DNA of 64,000 nt from Dermanyssus gallinae (GCA_003439945.1 QVRM01002067.1:2516501-2580500); one strand, 5' to 3'. Shown: positions 10,780 to 23,062, numbered from the stretch's first letter. The notes: generated from the sequence alone by a model not told the origin. A program made the numbers and translations.

Positions 10780-12060
10780 TATAGTTAAATAAAAGTTAGA
10801 GTTAAATCCTGCCAAATGCGGCGTATGCATCCTGGGAGCTACCCATGAGGCTTCCCCTGATGTACAGTTACTCCAAGACCTCCTGCCCGGCTGCAAGGCG
10901 ACCCTGAAAGACGATTTGGGGCTACAAGGTGTGCCACTTTGTCTCGAAGGACTTACAGCAGCAATCGAGCGCTGGCAATTAAAGCTAGAAAATGCCGCGG
11001 CTCGCCTTCCTTTCAAGAGCCCATCGGGGACTCTTCTTACGCAGCTCTTCTTTCTCTTCCTTAAGACTCATCCACTTTCTTTGAGGAGCTGACCTATCTA
11101 ATCGGGCCGACGACTTACAAGCGCACAAGAGTGGACACCATCTACCCTCAAGGCCCTGCTAAACACATCTCTACCACCCAGCGCACGCCAACAGGCACAA
11201 CTGCCCGTCTCTAAAGGGTGCCTCGGGGTTCCGAATTTGAAGACCCTGTCCGGTTCTGCCATAGTCAGAACCGGACAGGGTTCTGACTGCCATCATTAGC
11301 ATTGATGTTGCATATCAATGCTGCGCTTAGCATTGATTAGCAACATCAATGCTAAGCGCAGAAAATAAGGCAATCCCCCTTTTAAAGACAGCAGGAGTCG
11401 GCCACTTTAGACGCCGCTTAGTACAGCTTCAGGAGAAATTTGAGGCCCGGTGCGGAGGCAGGCCTGACAGCGTACTATCGCAACGTGACTGAATTTCCCC
11501 TGTGCACGCTGAGGTACAACGACGTCTCTTTAATGAAGCTGTCCACGACATCACCAGAGCTCGACTAAACGTCGTATTCGTCAAGGACTCATGGGAATTA
11601 CACGCGCTTCCCAGTGCACTCATAGGCACCCTTCTTGATGACAAGACGATTCGCATAGCAGTAGGCCTACGACTAGAAACAAACCTAGTTAGCCCTTTTC
11701 GCTGTCAATGTGGTAATCCCGTTGACAAACTGGGATATGAGGACCTATCGTATATCACCCTAAGCGTGCCGCTATTAATGAGAGATGCAGCAGAGCCCTT
11801 AGCTCATGCGGTCGTCCGTGCATCCAGGCCTCTGCGCGGAGGACGGCAGGCGTTCAGACGAGATGACACTTACACCATTCAAGCGAGGCCAAATGCTGGT
11901 TTGGGATGCAACCAACTCCCTAGCATCTTCTGCGGTCAGTGGCGGCGCATCAGACGGTAGTTATGCAGCCCGCCTTGCGGAGACCAGCAAGCTAAGAAAA
12001 ATACTCATCAATTGGGTATCCCCACGAATTCTGGCCTCTCGCGTTTGAGACCTTGGGTGC
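10780..12060 (+). mobile_element. R2-group LINE relic, copy 1 (3' half)
   Basis: Forward-strand fragments match the best copy at 18.1-21.2 kb. They are ELNPAKCGVCILGA, DLLPGCKATLKDDLGLQGVP, AAARLPFKSPSGTLLTQLF, then LHALPSALIGTLLDDKT, GLRLETNLVSPFRCQCGN and TLTPFKRGQMLVWDATNS. These cover the RT C-terminal region, the Cys motif and the restriction-like endonuclease. The KRPD signature is changed (GRRSDE), and frameshifts plus hairpin insertions break the reading frame. It sits in the DAPK1-like intron, antisense to that gene. Confidence 0.75.
11244..11361. repeat. Two perfect short-loop hairpins inside a LINE relic
   Basis: CCCTGTCCGGTTCTG at 11244-11258 is exactly complementary to 11266-11280 (15 bp, 7-nt loop). 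CTGCGCTTAGCATTGAT at 11321-11337 pairs exactly with 11345-11361 (17 bp, 7-nt loop). A 9-bp AGCATTGAT/ATCAATGCT pair at 11298-11306 and 11314-11322 belongs to the same cluster. They interrupt the LINE reading frame, so they arose after it died or killed it. Confidence 0.85.
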
Positions 12061-12381
12061 TCCAGGTGTTCGGACCAGACAGTTGATCCGCAAAATCGGC
12101 ACTTTATTAAATCTGTAATAATAAACCGGTGATAGCGGATCGTCTTCCTTTTTAAAAAACATCTGGGACTTTACATACAACGTGGAAACGGGGCCTCCGT
12201 TCAGGACACACTTCTGAAGCGGACACGAGATAATCACAATACATACCCGCTAGACACACTGCCTTAGCTAAACTTCCGAAATATGTGTCCCACATACATA
12301 ATGTAATCTACGAAAAAAAAATTACCAGAAAGACGGAAAAAATTAAATATACATATATATGTTTATATATTACGCGTAGTT

Positions 12382-12604
12382 GCGATCAGCAGCCTGTACA
12401 GGAGTTAGGTAGATAAATACAACTACAAAGCAGTACCAGGAGGTCATCATTCCTTGCATGTGACTATATATATATATTGTCACGTGCAAGGAATGATGAC
12501 CTCCTGGTACTGCTTTGTAGTTGCCATCATCAGCATGTACAGGAGTTAGGTAGATGAATACAACTACAAAGCAGTACCAGGAGGTCATCATTCCTTGCAT
12601 GTGA

Positions 12605-12606
<2 letters not shown>
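12382..12606. repeat. Direct 84-bp repeat with an inverted copy between
   Basis: An about 84-bp unit occurs at 12382-12465 and 12523-12606 in direct orientation. A 45-bp inverted part of it lies between them (12479-12523), next to a short TA run. On the minus strand each direct unit encodes a signal-peptide-like string, MTSWYCFVVVFIYLTPV followed by HA or QA. The unit lies 120 bp downstream of DAPK1-like exon 12730-12843 in its intron. No downstream coding exon was found. Confidence 0.75.
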
Positions 12607-12641
<35 letters not shown>

Positions 12642-12729
12642 TACATATCAATTTACCTTTTGATATGATGTATATATAGAGTGCACAGCGACAACATGTA
12701 ACCCGTAATCCGAAGATGGATCGACTTAC

Positions 12730-12843
12730 CTTGTTGCTCATATTAGGATCCACGCCAGGCTCCGCAAAGAGATCCTCCAGCTCCGACAAGTTGCCCTCTT
12801 CGACGGCAGCAAACAACTCGGCCAGGATGAAAGCTTCATTGCG
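12730..12843 (-). CDS. DAPK1-like: DAPK1-like exon before the ankyrin repeats
   Basis: The 114-bp phase-0 exon lies between a ttctgttgcag acceptor and a GTAAGT donor. It reads RNEAFILAELFAAVEEGNLS then ELEDLFAEPGVDPNMSNK. This is the helical capping unit that precedes the repeats in DAPK1 (EDSFVMKAIIHAINDDNV type, ending in NQPNK). Because it starts at an acceptor, more coding exons must lie upstream (higher coordinates). In vertebrates these encode the autoinhibitory/CaM segment and the kinase, none of which I could find in the window. Confidence 0.85.
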
Positions 12844-13829
12844 CTGCAACAGAAGGCCACACCAATCATTATGTTACAAACTCATTATCTGCATACACAT
12901 TCGAGTAATCATATCAGAGAAGAATAAGAGTTTCTCTTCAATTAAGGTTTATTTTGTGTGGATTATGCAACAAATACTGTAAATAAAGAAGATCCTCTCG
13001 TCTATACTCTGATCGTCGTTATTTTTGTGTTAAATCCAAAGTAAGATTCTTGTTAAAAGATATATATATATATGAGACAAAGAATGTTACGGCATCTGAT
13101 GCAAGAAGGTCAGCTTCACAGGTGGCACCATCAACCAAGCCACAACGCATGCCATCCTAATCACAGGGTTGATGCTGCTCCACAAACGATTTCTAATTTG
13201 ACGCCGTGCTTCCACGCACCCCAGCCATCGCCACCTGTGACGAGCACTCGCTGTAAAACAGCTGGTGTCACTATGGGGATCGTCTTTTCTTAATTCCAGT
13301 AGTGAATAGACAACTAGGCAGAACAACACCGCGGCGCCATACGACGTCGAAAATACGAGTTCCGGCACCGATCTTGCCATCAACTGCCCTTACTCGCACT
13401 ATTCAACGACTGTCCACCAAAATCGTTAACTGCTCTCAATTGTTGCCCGTGGTGTGAGGCCCACAGTCCCTGCCGAACTGACCAACACGATCAACTCGAT
13501 TCATTCAGCAAAACCCTGGACTCGATTATAAAAGCTCGTGTGGCACACGCTGATTTCAACGGATTCGATGGGTCTACAAGACTCATACACGCATCGCATA
13601 CCTAGCGAATAACACCAGAATATGCCAGAAAGATTGGCATATTCCAAGCGAATGTGCCGCGATATATTCCAAGCAAAGTCCGAGCTGCAATTTAGAATTT
13701 CTCAAATAGCTCAAGTAACTCGGACGACCTTAAACCCAGATAAAAGATCCAAATGAAAAGGGTGATCAAATCTGCCCCCTCCTCCTTGTTCTGACGGACT
13801 TCTGCAACATTGTTGTGAACGGCTGGCTG

Positions 13830-15350
13830 CCAGGGTTCGCCCTTATTAATTTCTACGGAGCCAACCTCATAGCTTGAGGTTGGCAACCCAGCGCCTTAAA
13901 GAAAAAAGACGGCGGTCTCGGCCTCGGCGGATAGCGGTTGGAAATACTTCAAACCGGCTAGCGTACAAGGTGCTAATTCTTAAATACATAGCTCCGCCGA
14001 CAAAATTACTCTCGCTTAGCTGGCTTGTTGAGCCAGTAGTCTATCAGCTGTAGAAAAGCCCATCTAATCTCGTTTGGGGAAAGAAATCGTTTTTTCCAAA
14101 TGCGGGGTACAGCAAAGAGACCCTTGCGGCCTCTTCCGCCTGACGATTTGTCATTTACTTTTTGTTCTGGAGTCAGAAATTAAGCCGTGGTGTTTAGATG
14201 ATGGAACTATTGGCGGCACTCTTGGTTCTGCCCTTGGTAATGTGCGAAAAGTAATCGATTTTGGTGTTACGTCAGGATTGAAACGTACTTTTTCAAAGTG
14301 TGTGCCACCCAACTCAGCCTTTCGTAACAAGTACTTGCTCCGGGCGCAGGACCTGCTTCCTGACATCAAACTGTGCACCGATGAAGACGTCAAAATTCTT
14401 GGAGCTCCCCACACTATGGCATCCGCAAAACTCGCCCTGGGCAGGGAGCGCAAGCTAATCGATCTCTGGTTGGAATCTCTCAATGTGAATCCCGCACTTC
14501 ACTTATGCACACTAGTCTCTCGACGTCAACGCTAATTTATATTTTTCGCAGCATAGACGCGTTTGTCCAGAGGGGCATTCTACAAACATTTGACGACAAG
14601 CTAAAACAGTGCGTGAAGCGGGTGGCAAATCTGAATGTGGATGGAGTAAGTTGGGATCAAGATACCCTTTCCATCTCATTCTTGGAATAGAGGCCTTGAA
14701 CTCCGACGTACAGCGGCTGTGGCCCAAACCGCTTCCGTGGGTTTTATCACCACTCTTCAAGAACTTATTTCGTCGAGATCTCCTCTGAACGCCAAGCTAT
14801 TCCGGCTTATGGAGTTCAAAAATGAAAAGTTCGCCGCCCGTCATCACGATAGGACACGCCAGTCTGCCCTGGATGCTGTCATAGTAGTCGATGCCACTCA
14901 AAGGAAACCTCTGGACGGCACGGCCGATGCACTTCGCAAGGTGCGCATACTAGCGGTTTGCAACGGATGGAGCGCCAAATGACTTCAAGTCATCCCTTTG
15001 CCACAGCTGGAATTGATGCTGCACAATATAAGACTCCGCATCGTTGCTGGCCTGCGGCTAGGACTCGCCATGTGTGCGCCTCAAGCTTCTTCTCTTCGAG
15101 CTCACCATGCGCTGTTGCCAATTTAGCAATGCGGCCAGAAAGTTTGAAGTACCGCAAGGTGGACACAACTTTTATAGTACAGCCATTTGCAATAGGAACC
15201 GCGAGGGTCATATGCGAATCTACAGTAACATTTCTGAGAGAAATTGAGAAAAGACGGCAAGTGAGAATGATGAGAAAGGGGCGGGAAATTTTTTGCCGCA
15301 GATACTATTAATTGAAGTTCAATGTGGAAATGCGGCTGCGGTGCTAGGTT
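13830..15350 (+). mobile_element. R2-group LINE relic, copy 2
   Basis: Forward-strand remnants run in element order. FALINFYGANLIA and KKKDGGLGLGG correspond to the N-terminal RT. CGVQQRDPCGLFRL and KPWCLDDGTIGGTLGSALGN contain the catalytic region as CLDD in place of YLDD. DLLPDIKLCTDEDVKILGAP follows. The later part, LMLHNIRLRIVAGLRLG, is the region before the endonuclease. Many stops and frame changes. Upstream sequence (13080-13830) may belong to it but shows no clear motif. Confidence 0.65.
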
Positions 15351-15359
15351 CGCTGCCCT

Positions 15360-17690
15360 ATAACACTGTGGGCTACCGGGGGTGGATCTGATTACATATT
15401 ACATTTATATATTTTATATAGTGTATAAATAAATATGTAAAACGACTAGTTTATTGTATTTTTGGTACCGAGTTAAGGATATACATACAATGGCGTATAT
15501 AACCACCTAATATATGGTTGTAATTTAGAAATTATTCTAAACAATTGTATAGCTTCTGTTGAATATGAAAACTGTTTATTGTAATAAAAACTATACATAT
15601 GCAGACATTTGACGATATGACATTCTATACAATACTAATTGTCGGATGCAAATATATGTAGACAGCGCGGCAGTCGACGTCGACGCAACGAGAGATCAGA
15701 GTTAAGGAACGACGTGATAGGATAACTTCGACATATTTACTACGGCGAGGGCTAAAACATAAGATCTGTGGCCTTTCGCTGTACTTTAAGTCGTAGTATT
15801 GGAACTTAGATTTGAGTGCATATTTGCTTATCTCGTAGGCGCCAATTGGAATCATTGCGTTATATAAATATAAAGAAGAAATACATCTGTAGCTGCTATA
15901 TTGATCAACGTTTGCCGTCGACGTGGGTCTCATAGCTGTTTTTACTGTCGCAACACTGATTACGGTTACTACAAGAACTAGAACTCCTAGAGCTCAGTAA
16001 AAACAGCTCGCCCCAATTTCCATGCAAATAGCACAGAAAAGCTTGGTTTAGGCAACAAGTTATTCGTGAAATTTTGTTTGGTGTGTGTGCGAAAAGAGTG
16101 TTCTGGTGACGTAGAAGAGCACTTGACTCCTATCGATGGCGATTGGTAGGCGAAACATTGTTCCGGTTGCGTCTGTCCGTATGCATTTAGCGCCTACACT
16201 CATTTTACATACAGTTGTTGCCATATCATCGACAATGACTGGCTATATTTGACACGGCAGAATACAATATGTTTCGCCTAAATATTTAGGTTTCATAAAT
16301 GCGTATGCCTGTGCTTAGCAAATTACTTAGAAATGTGACAATATTTCCTAGAAATAGAGACAGTTGCTAGGTAAGTTTGTCTGGCGGCCAAAACGCTGAC
16401 AGTCCTTTTCTTTCATTCTTGTTCTTCTGTTTTTATTGTTATTGTCTTGGCCTTTACGGAAAACCATCAATAAGAGAAGCGTTGGAACAGGTCTGCTATA
16501 TAGAATAGAAGAAGTATTCTGGGGCAAACCATACAAGGTGGTGCGGGGCAAGATAAGACCAACAAGGAAACAGACCTTCCAAGCCGACAAGGAAATTTAA
16601 GTTCTTCAAAAAATTCAACAGATGTAACAACATTCGACTACTGGCACTAGGGGAAAAACATGTCCCGCACAATATCGCGACAACTGGAGCTTGTTATGGT
16701 ATAATCCATGGCGAAAACATTATAGAGCTATGGAAACGGGCAAAAGTGGTGCCATTCCCTCAAGCGTGCAAATCCTATTGACCCATTGCATGCTATGTAA
16801 AGTGTTTGAAGTCAAATTACCTGAAAAGCAGATCTTTCAAGAGCCAAGACGAACTTACATTGTCTTGCAGGAAAAGGACATCCTATGAAAACGTCTTAGG
16901 TATCCAAGATCCCTCAGAATAAGTTAAACTTACAGGCTATATAAATAACTTGACTGTGGCAGTCTTGGAACGAACAGACGAAAAACTTTAGCTCCGCGTA
17001 AAAGACCTAGTGGCAATTCCGTTTTAGGTGACACAAGCTAGTTTTACCGTGAACCTTTGTTGTGTTTATAAGGCATTATAGCAGGGCTGTATGACTCAAA
17101 TCAAGTTTATACATAGTAAGTTAGCATCCGTACTCCAGTTGGCTTCAGGGCAGTGTTAAAAATTACGAGCCAGTTTCTCCATAAAGGCGATAGCGACTAT
17201 TCGTAGTCGTAATCGTGAATTTGAGTAAGGGCACAACGAGGACCCTTAACACATCTCTGTCCGACCGTACACGGCACAACAACCACTATTAAACACACCT
17301 GGGCGAAACAATATCGATATATTTACATAATTGCTTTCGTCGTTCGCCGATCGAATACATGTATTAGTTATTTCCCGAAAAAAATCAGAATTCGGTAGTT
17401 AAATTTTTTTCACAATGTAACAGTACGGTCTTACAATATATGATTGACTTTGGATAAAAATGACCAGAAACCTCCGTACCACAGGTCTTTGGTAGCGTTC
17501 ATATCACATTCTCTAAGGAAGCTTCAAACGCATCATACAATATTAAAACAGCTTTGTTTTGATAAAACGCGACTTCATACATATGTGTTGGTGGTATTTG
17601 TACCAGTTACTTAAGATGATTCGTGGACGATTGCTTTGCAAGCCTCTTTTACATCTCTGTGAGCAAAGAGTTAGCTCATAAAAATAGTTC
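15360..17690. other. No gene recognised; AT-rich intergenic or intronic
   Basis: Mostly A+T-rich unique sequence. Around 16650-16890 a plus-strand stretch (HCMLCKVFEVKLPEKQIF) faintly recalls an RT segment of a LINE, too weak to call. No splice-bounded exon seen. Confidence 0.4.
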
Positions 17691-17694
17691 TCAA

Positions 17695-17930
17695 CTATAA
17701 ATTTAAAGTTTTTTCCTCACTGTGTATTCGATCGGTTTCGTATGCCCGCTGTACATGGCCCAGTCTGCTGCTAAGTGCTAGGGCATTAGCAGGAATCCTC
17801 TCTCCGCACATCTCTAATATAAGTGCTGCCGGCGCGTTCTTTGGAAATCCTAATTCAAGCTCAACATATTGCATATATGCTGTGAGCCTGTATAGGCTTT
17901 TACTCAAGCGCCCAGCACCAGATATTGCAA
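17695..17930 (-). pseudogene. Unclassified coding-like remnant
   Basis: The reverse strand is open for about 75 codons with protein-like composition, including YVELELGFPKNAPAALILEM and SSRLGHVQRAYETDRIH. It begins without a convincing start or acceptor and ends just before the R2-group LINE at 18.1 kb. Most likely a fragment of another transposon ORF. Family not recognised. Confidence 0.35.
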
Positions 17931-18094
17931 AAAATATGGGGAATGGTACATTGCCGCAATGAGTACGTTGACTTTAAATCAATACAAAGCTGTCTTTAGA
18001 TCAGCATCATGCATATATACATATTTTTATTATTTATATAAGTTCGTTATGTTAGCACTTTGGAGTGGACAATTGTCTCCGTGCGAACGTGTGA

Positions 18095-21000
18095 TTACGG
18101 ATTCTCTAACCCAGGGTTAGCCCAGTTCAGCAATGTGCCCCGAACAGACGCTGCATTTCCTCGTTGGATGTCAAGCGACAGCCTCTGACGCAAGAATTCG
18201 GATGCTCTCGAGTCTCCTGTTGAAAGATTAAGGCTTCTGCCTACGCGTTGAATCAGTTTGACCGTAAGGGGGCCTGCAGTTCCCATAGTCTCGAACGCCA
18301 ACGGACAAAATTCGTGCGGATAATCCACACTAGAATATTTCCTGCATTTGTTAGCCTCAGCTAACCTGGAAGCATGACCTGCTCGGTCCGCACCTGCACC
18401 GACCATCGAAGGGGCTAATGAGTCGGTTACAGTTGCGTCCCAAACAAGCATGCGGCCACGCTCAAAGGGCGTCAAAGTCAGGCCGTCAGGTCTTTTTCCG
18501 TCATCCCTTGATAGACCCGGGGGCTCTAAAACACATGGGAAGCCGGCAGATCGAAGTGCGCGACTAAAGGTGTCATTTAGAGCGGAGTGACGTGCTCGTC
18601 GGCCTGCACTTAACGCGCATTATAGGCCATGATGGGCCAACGCGTCCACAAAATCACCACAACGACATCGGTGGGGCACGACTAGGTCAACACCAAGCCG
18701 CAGCCCTGCGCTTATGCGCGTGGTCTCGTCGTCCAACAGAGTCCCAATTGGCGGACATGGTAAGGCGTGTAGCCAAGCCCCAGCCCCTTGACTACTAACA
18801 ACTCGAAGCCCGGCTTTATCGGCAACAGACGGTGCTCTATTAATCAAGTTTGCTAGTCGCTTTTCTTGTAGCGGGGTTGTCCAATTGCCCTGGTTAGCCC
18901 TATCGTCGGGAGGAGAATCAAATAACAACGACAATTCGTCAGTCAGTCTTTGAAGTTCACCGTTATAGGCGTCCCACCCATCACTGTCCAATAATGCTTT
19001 AACCCTGTCCGCGGCCTGGGTCAATGACGACACGATTGCAGGTCCTGCCGTCATGACCGCGTCCGGCACACCTAGGCCGCCTAAAGAAACCGGGAGCATT
19101 ACCTGTTCCCTTGCCGCAGCGGTCAGCTTAAGATTTAGTATGATCTTTAAAATGTCTAAGCTAAGTCCATTAAAAGGCTGTAAGAGCTCTTGTGATAAAA
19201 ACAGGTTGCATCCTCTAAGCAGGTGTGTTAACCTTGTGGCTGAAACACAAGATCTAAGAAGGAATAAGCCGCAGTGGGCCCCCAATTGGGGTAGTCTGCT
19301 TGCCGCGAAGTCAAGTTTGTCCCTTCGACTGTCTAATGCCTTTGCAATGCCTTCTGGCAATAAGGGGACACCTAGCAGCTCCAGATTAACCTTGTCCACT
19401 ACACGACAGCCCGGAAGTAAGTCAAAAAGGTTAGTTAAATCTAACGGCTCAACTTCGTTGTGCGCTGTGACATATACTTCACATTTAACCGGGTTCAATG
19501 TCAGACCGCTAATAGCACTAAATGCAATAACTTTCCGTATGTCGTCAAGTACGGTCGGGAGGTCCCCGCCCAGAATCCCGTCATCTAAGTACCAGGCATT
19601 AAGGGGGGACTGCAATGAATCCACAAATTCCTTAATACACAAACAAAAAAGTGGAGGACCCAGGGGATCACCCTGCTGAAGACCTGTCTGCGATAGCATA
19701 GCGTTGTGGGGCATTACCAGGTGGGATGGTTCCAAACCATAGGTCAGGTTCGTATGGTGAAACAGTAACGGTGCTCACGACTTGACGGCTCGAAGCAAAT
19801 GATCCCTCCGGACGCTATTGAAGGCGTTTCGGAAGTCCAGCTTAACTATCACCGTTGGCAATTTGCGCGATTGCAAAAATGCACGAGCACAGTGGACCTG
19901 CTACTACCTCTGTACCCCCCGGGGTAGCGAATCCTAGCTGGTGTTGGCCAAGAGTTGCTGAAATAGCTTCCCTATTATCGTAGCAGCCGATTTTGGCCGC
20001 CAGTCTGCGAACGACTGAGGAACAAGCGATCGGACGTAATGAGCCATCTTTTTTTTTTATGCAAACATCCTTGCCCCAAAGATGAGCGGTAAAAGACAAG
20101 ACGGGGGCGAGCCCCATCTGAGTACATCCACGACTTTAGCGAGGGCGTCCGCCAGTCGACCGGCCGTGCTGCCCAGCGCACCAGACAACAAGTCCTGCAA
20201 CAGACGGGGTCGTATGAAGTCCAAGCCGGCAGCTGAACTTCTGCTAAATGTCTTCATCGCATTCAGTACCTCTTCCCGTGAGGTTGAAGAAGGCAGTGTG
20301 ACTGCCGGTGGTATGGGCATGGAGAGATCCGTAGGCGCATCTGGATGTTTGGAGCGGAGAGCTTCTGTATTCTCGTTGGCTGTCGCTAGCATATCCTGGG
20401 AGCTCACCAATCTGGCAGCACCGGAGATATCGCCTTCTGACAGCTTGACTTTCAATCGTCTGGGAAGGTCATCCTCGAGGTGGGCCATCATTTTGCGTCC
20501 TGATCCCTCGTGTGTCAGATCCCTAAGCCTTAATCCCGACGAAAAGTCGCGTAGGTTCTTCCTGATCAGAACAGACAGGGATTGAGCATCCTTTCTGGCT
20601 CGAGGGAGTCGCAACACGACCGGAGCGAAGGAGAACAAGGAGTACCAGGCGGAGAGGTCGTTGTCCTTGGCGACATTTAGGAAGACCTTGGTGAGCTCCT
20701 CCGCAACAGTAGACCGCACAGATTTAGGTAAAATGCGTACAGTTTGGTGACGCAGTTTGCTGTATCGCTATGGGGTAAATAAAGCTCTCTGCCCGAGCCT
20801 GGTGAGCGTCCTGTGCGGATCGCGGTTGACCGTTTGGCGAACCCCTCCTCGGAAGAACCTCTACACACAGACATGTCCGTGGGCGACAACAAAAGCTGAT
20901 CGCCTCACTTCGTTTGGGATCTCGTTATCTGGCATTATGATGTGAAAGCTTTAAGCTTCTCTGCAAGTGGAAGGAGGGCCAAGAGAGGTTTAGGGCCTCT

Positions 21001-21170
21001 GCAATCGTCTTCAAAGTTGCCACCAAATCAGGAGTGATGCCCTCTAGCATCCGAGCGACGTCCGTTATGGCGTCTCCAACGTCTCTGCGCGGCGTCTTGG
21101 AATGGACCTTTCTCTTCGTGATAAATTTAGAAGCGCGCCGCGGCCGAACTTGGCGACTCCTGTATGCCTT
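18095..21170 (-). mobile_element. R2-group LINE, best copy (RT plus RLE), pseudogenised
   Basis: The reverse strand encodes, in order: an N-terminal region (TPRRDVGDAITDVARMLEGI near 21.07-21.13 kb), a pre-RT domain (20057-20719), RT motifs KKKDGSLRPIA, GLQQGDPLGPPLFCLCI and AWYLDDGILGG with its YLDD catalytic box, the thumb region, a Cys motif (RCRCGDFVDALAHHGL) and a C-terminal nuclease. The nuclease signature is KRPDG followed by 14 residues and the Asp of LVWDATVTDS, fitting the (K/R)PD-X(12-15)-D restriction-like endonuclease of R2-type elements. It ends SLDIQRGNAASVRGTLLN. Breaks are frameshifts near 20.06-20.12 kb and 19.74-19.84 kb and one in-frame TAA at 18617-18619 between the Cys motif and nuclease. 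Family within the RLE-bearing LINEs not assigned. Confidence 0.8.
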
Positions 21171-23014
21171 GGCTCGCTTATATATTACTCAGTGCATATT
21201 GCTTAATAGAGACATTTCAGACGTGGCTTTTACTCGCCTATGGCTAAATGCAATGAAAACAATTACTTGCGTCAATCTATTGCTACGCCTAATAGAATCT
21301 TGTGATGTACATAACTAGTTGTAGATCGCATATATAAGGACCGTAACTGAATAAGTGGTCGCCAATACTTTATAGTTTATCCCTTAACCAGTTTAAGGAA
21401 AGAATTAGAAATACGGCGCTACGGCGGCGATATGCGTGTGTGCATGATTAGTGCACGCTTCAATAATCGTGATAATGAAAATAGGAACATCAAGGACAAC
21501 AAATTGCGAAAGAAAGTAATATAACAATAAGAAATGAAACCGAGCAAAAAGGAACAATGCCAATATTACACACTACATCAGCAAATGCAAACAACATGAC
21601 GGCTAAAACAACGTTATGAGTAATAATGCCAACAGCGGTCGAAATTGAGCAAGCGTCGTTCTGTCCGATCAAGGAATGTTGAGATTGGTTAGTGACGGGT
21701 CGAAATTGATCTCACTATTCGGTGAGCTTTTAATTCTAACAGTGTAGTACTTCAGGTTTGTGGCAGACGGTCTGTATGTGTGCTATATCTTTGTTTATAG
21801 CTTGTATTGCTTCGTTTAGTTAAATTGAGGCGGTCAACTAACTAAGATGCTAGAACGAAACCACGATCGGCCAGCTAGGCATTGAGATTGCGAAACATCA
21901 GCTGAAACATGCTTACTGAATGCTAGCAGTAGTATTCGTGTTCCGCGCAAGGCTACGTGTTGGTGGTGGTAATGGCGCTGTTGTTGCTGCCACTGCTGCT
22001 GCTGCTGCGGCTTTAAACACTACCTCATAGTCAGTCACAGTTTCTAGCTATTTCGGAACAGATCAAACGTTCTTGGCGTGAAATGAACATGAATAAAACC
22101 CCGGCACCATAACATTTTTAAATGTACTGGGACGTTCGCCTTACATGCCCGTGAAAACCGCATGCTAGGTGCGACTTAAATGCAAAAGCTCTGTTTTTAG
22201 ATATATATATATAGATATATATACCAGCCGCCTACATCATGCGATGTAATGACGACCGAAACGGACCACAATTGCAGACATAACACCAGCAATGGTGTTA
22301 TGTTAGTGTCGAGACATCCTATCACAATCCTAGTTGTATCATTATGATGCTGCAACGCTGGTTACAACTAACGGGAACAGTTAGTTAGTTCTAACTACCG
22401 CCAGTTTTCGATTCGGCGATTACTACTCATTCCACCGCTATAGGTCTCGGTCGCTATACCACTCTTAGACACAACTGGATTAGTTATATCGAACTGACCG
22501 ACCTATACTCCTCACTACCAAGAGCGTGATAATATTTGTTCATTTGTTTGAAATCCAATAAGAATATAAATAAATGTAGGTTTATTTAAAAATACGGATT
22601 TGTTCTTTGGGCAAAAAGAAAGTATTTTTTCGTATGCCGATTGTCTAGTGCCAGCAGATAATGAAATAAGAGTGAGCCAGTTCGTTTGGTTCGAAAACAA
22701 TACACCCAAATAGCGCAGATACGGCAAATGACGTCGCTTGTTCTGTGATACGCCGTCAACACTGCGACTTGCGACGCCTTTCTGACACTTCGTGTCCCTT
22801 TCTTTTTTTTTGAAATGACAATGACTTGGTACGCCTGTAGCCCGATGTGCATTGTCTGGTAGCAGCAAATAGTCTAACATGGCAACCATATGATTGTTTA
22901 GATCTAATTTAGGTTACCACACGGCATCAGAGTCCTAAGAATCGCTACAAATATGTAGGCTCACACACAATGCTCATTCTGTTCATAAAACGGTGCTGAC
23001 TATAAACTAAAGAT

Positions 23015-23062
23015 CTGTCGTTTCAAATGTTGTTCTGCGTCGAACAACATTTGAAACGACAG
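23015..23062. repeat. Perfect 21-bp inverted repeat, 6-nt loop
   Basis: The arm 23015-23035 (core GTCGTTTCAAATGTTGTTC) is exactly complementary to 23042-23062 around the loop TGCGTC. It is the longest perfect arm of this kind in the window. It has no neighbouring T-run or gene end that would make it a terminator. Confidence 0.9.

Larger units (their letters stand above)
583..12843 (-). other. DAPK1-like: DAPK1-like gene (partial): ankyrin-repeat and ROC-domain exons
   Basis: Overall gene model. Nine exons in order 12730-12843, 7726-7824, 7077-7175, 6001-6099, 5551-5649, 4890-5087, 3806-3904, 2474-2624 and 1639-1874 join in one frame to about 398 residues, followed by two weaker exons at 760-829 and 583-654. 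The order and content (pre-ankyrin helix pair, ankyrin repeats, linker, P-loop of ROC) match the middle of vertebrate DAPK1, a Ca2+/calmodulin-regulated Ser/Thr kinase with ankyrin, ROC-COR and death domains that acts in apoptosis and autophagy at the cytoskeleton. The first exon seen begins with an acceptor site, so the 5' part lies at higher coordinates. The 3' part (rest of ROC, COR, death domain) lies beyond position 1. No kinase exon was recognised. Identity of the ankyrin-ROC part is confident; presence of a kinase domain is unknown. Confidence 0.85.

Noticed and set aside
12382..12606. CRISPR-like repeat array
   Set aside because: Only two direct units plus an inverted one, with no regular spacers, in a eukaryotic intron.
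19053..19679. 208-codon plus-strand open frame
   Set aside because: Antisense shadow of the reverse transcriptase coded on the minus strand.
22515..22889. 124-codon minus-strand frame as a possible kinase-region exon
   Set aside because: Contains no kinase motifs and no matching splice sites for the DAPK1-like gene.
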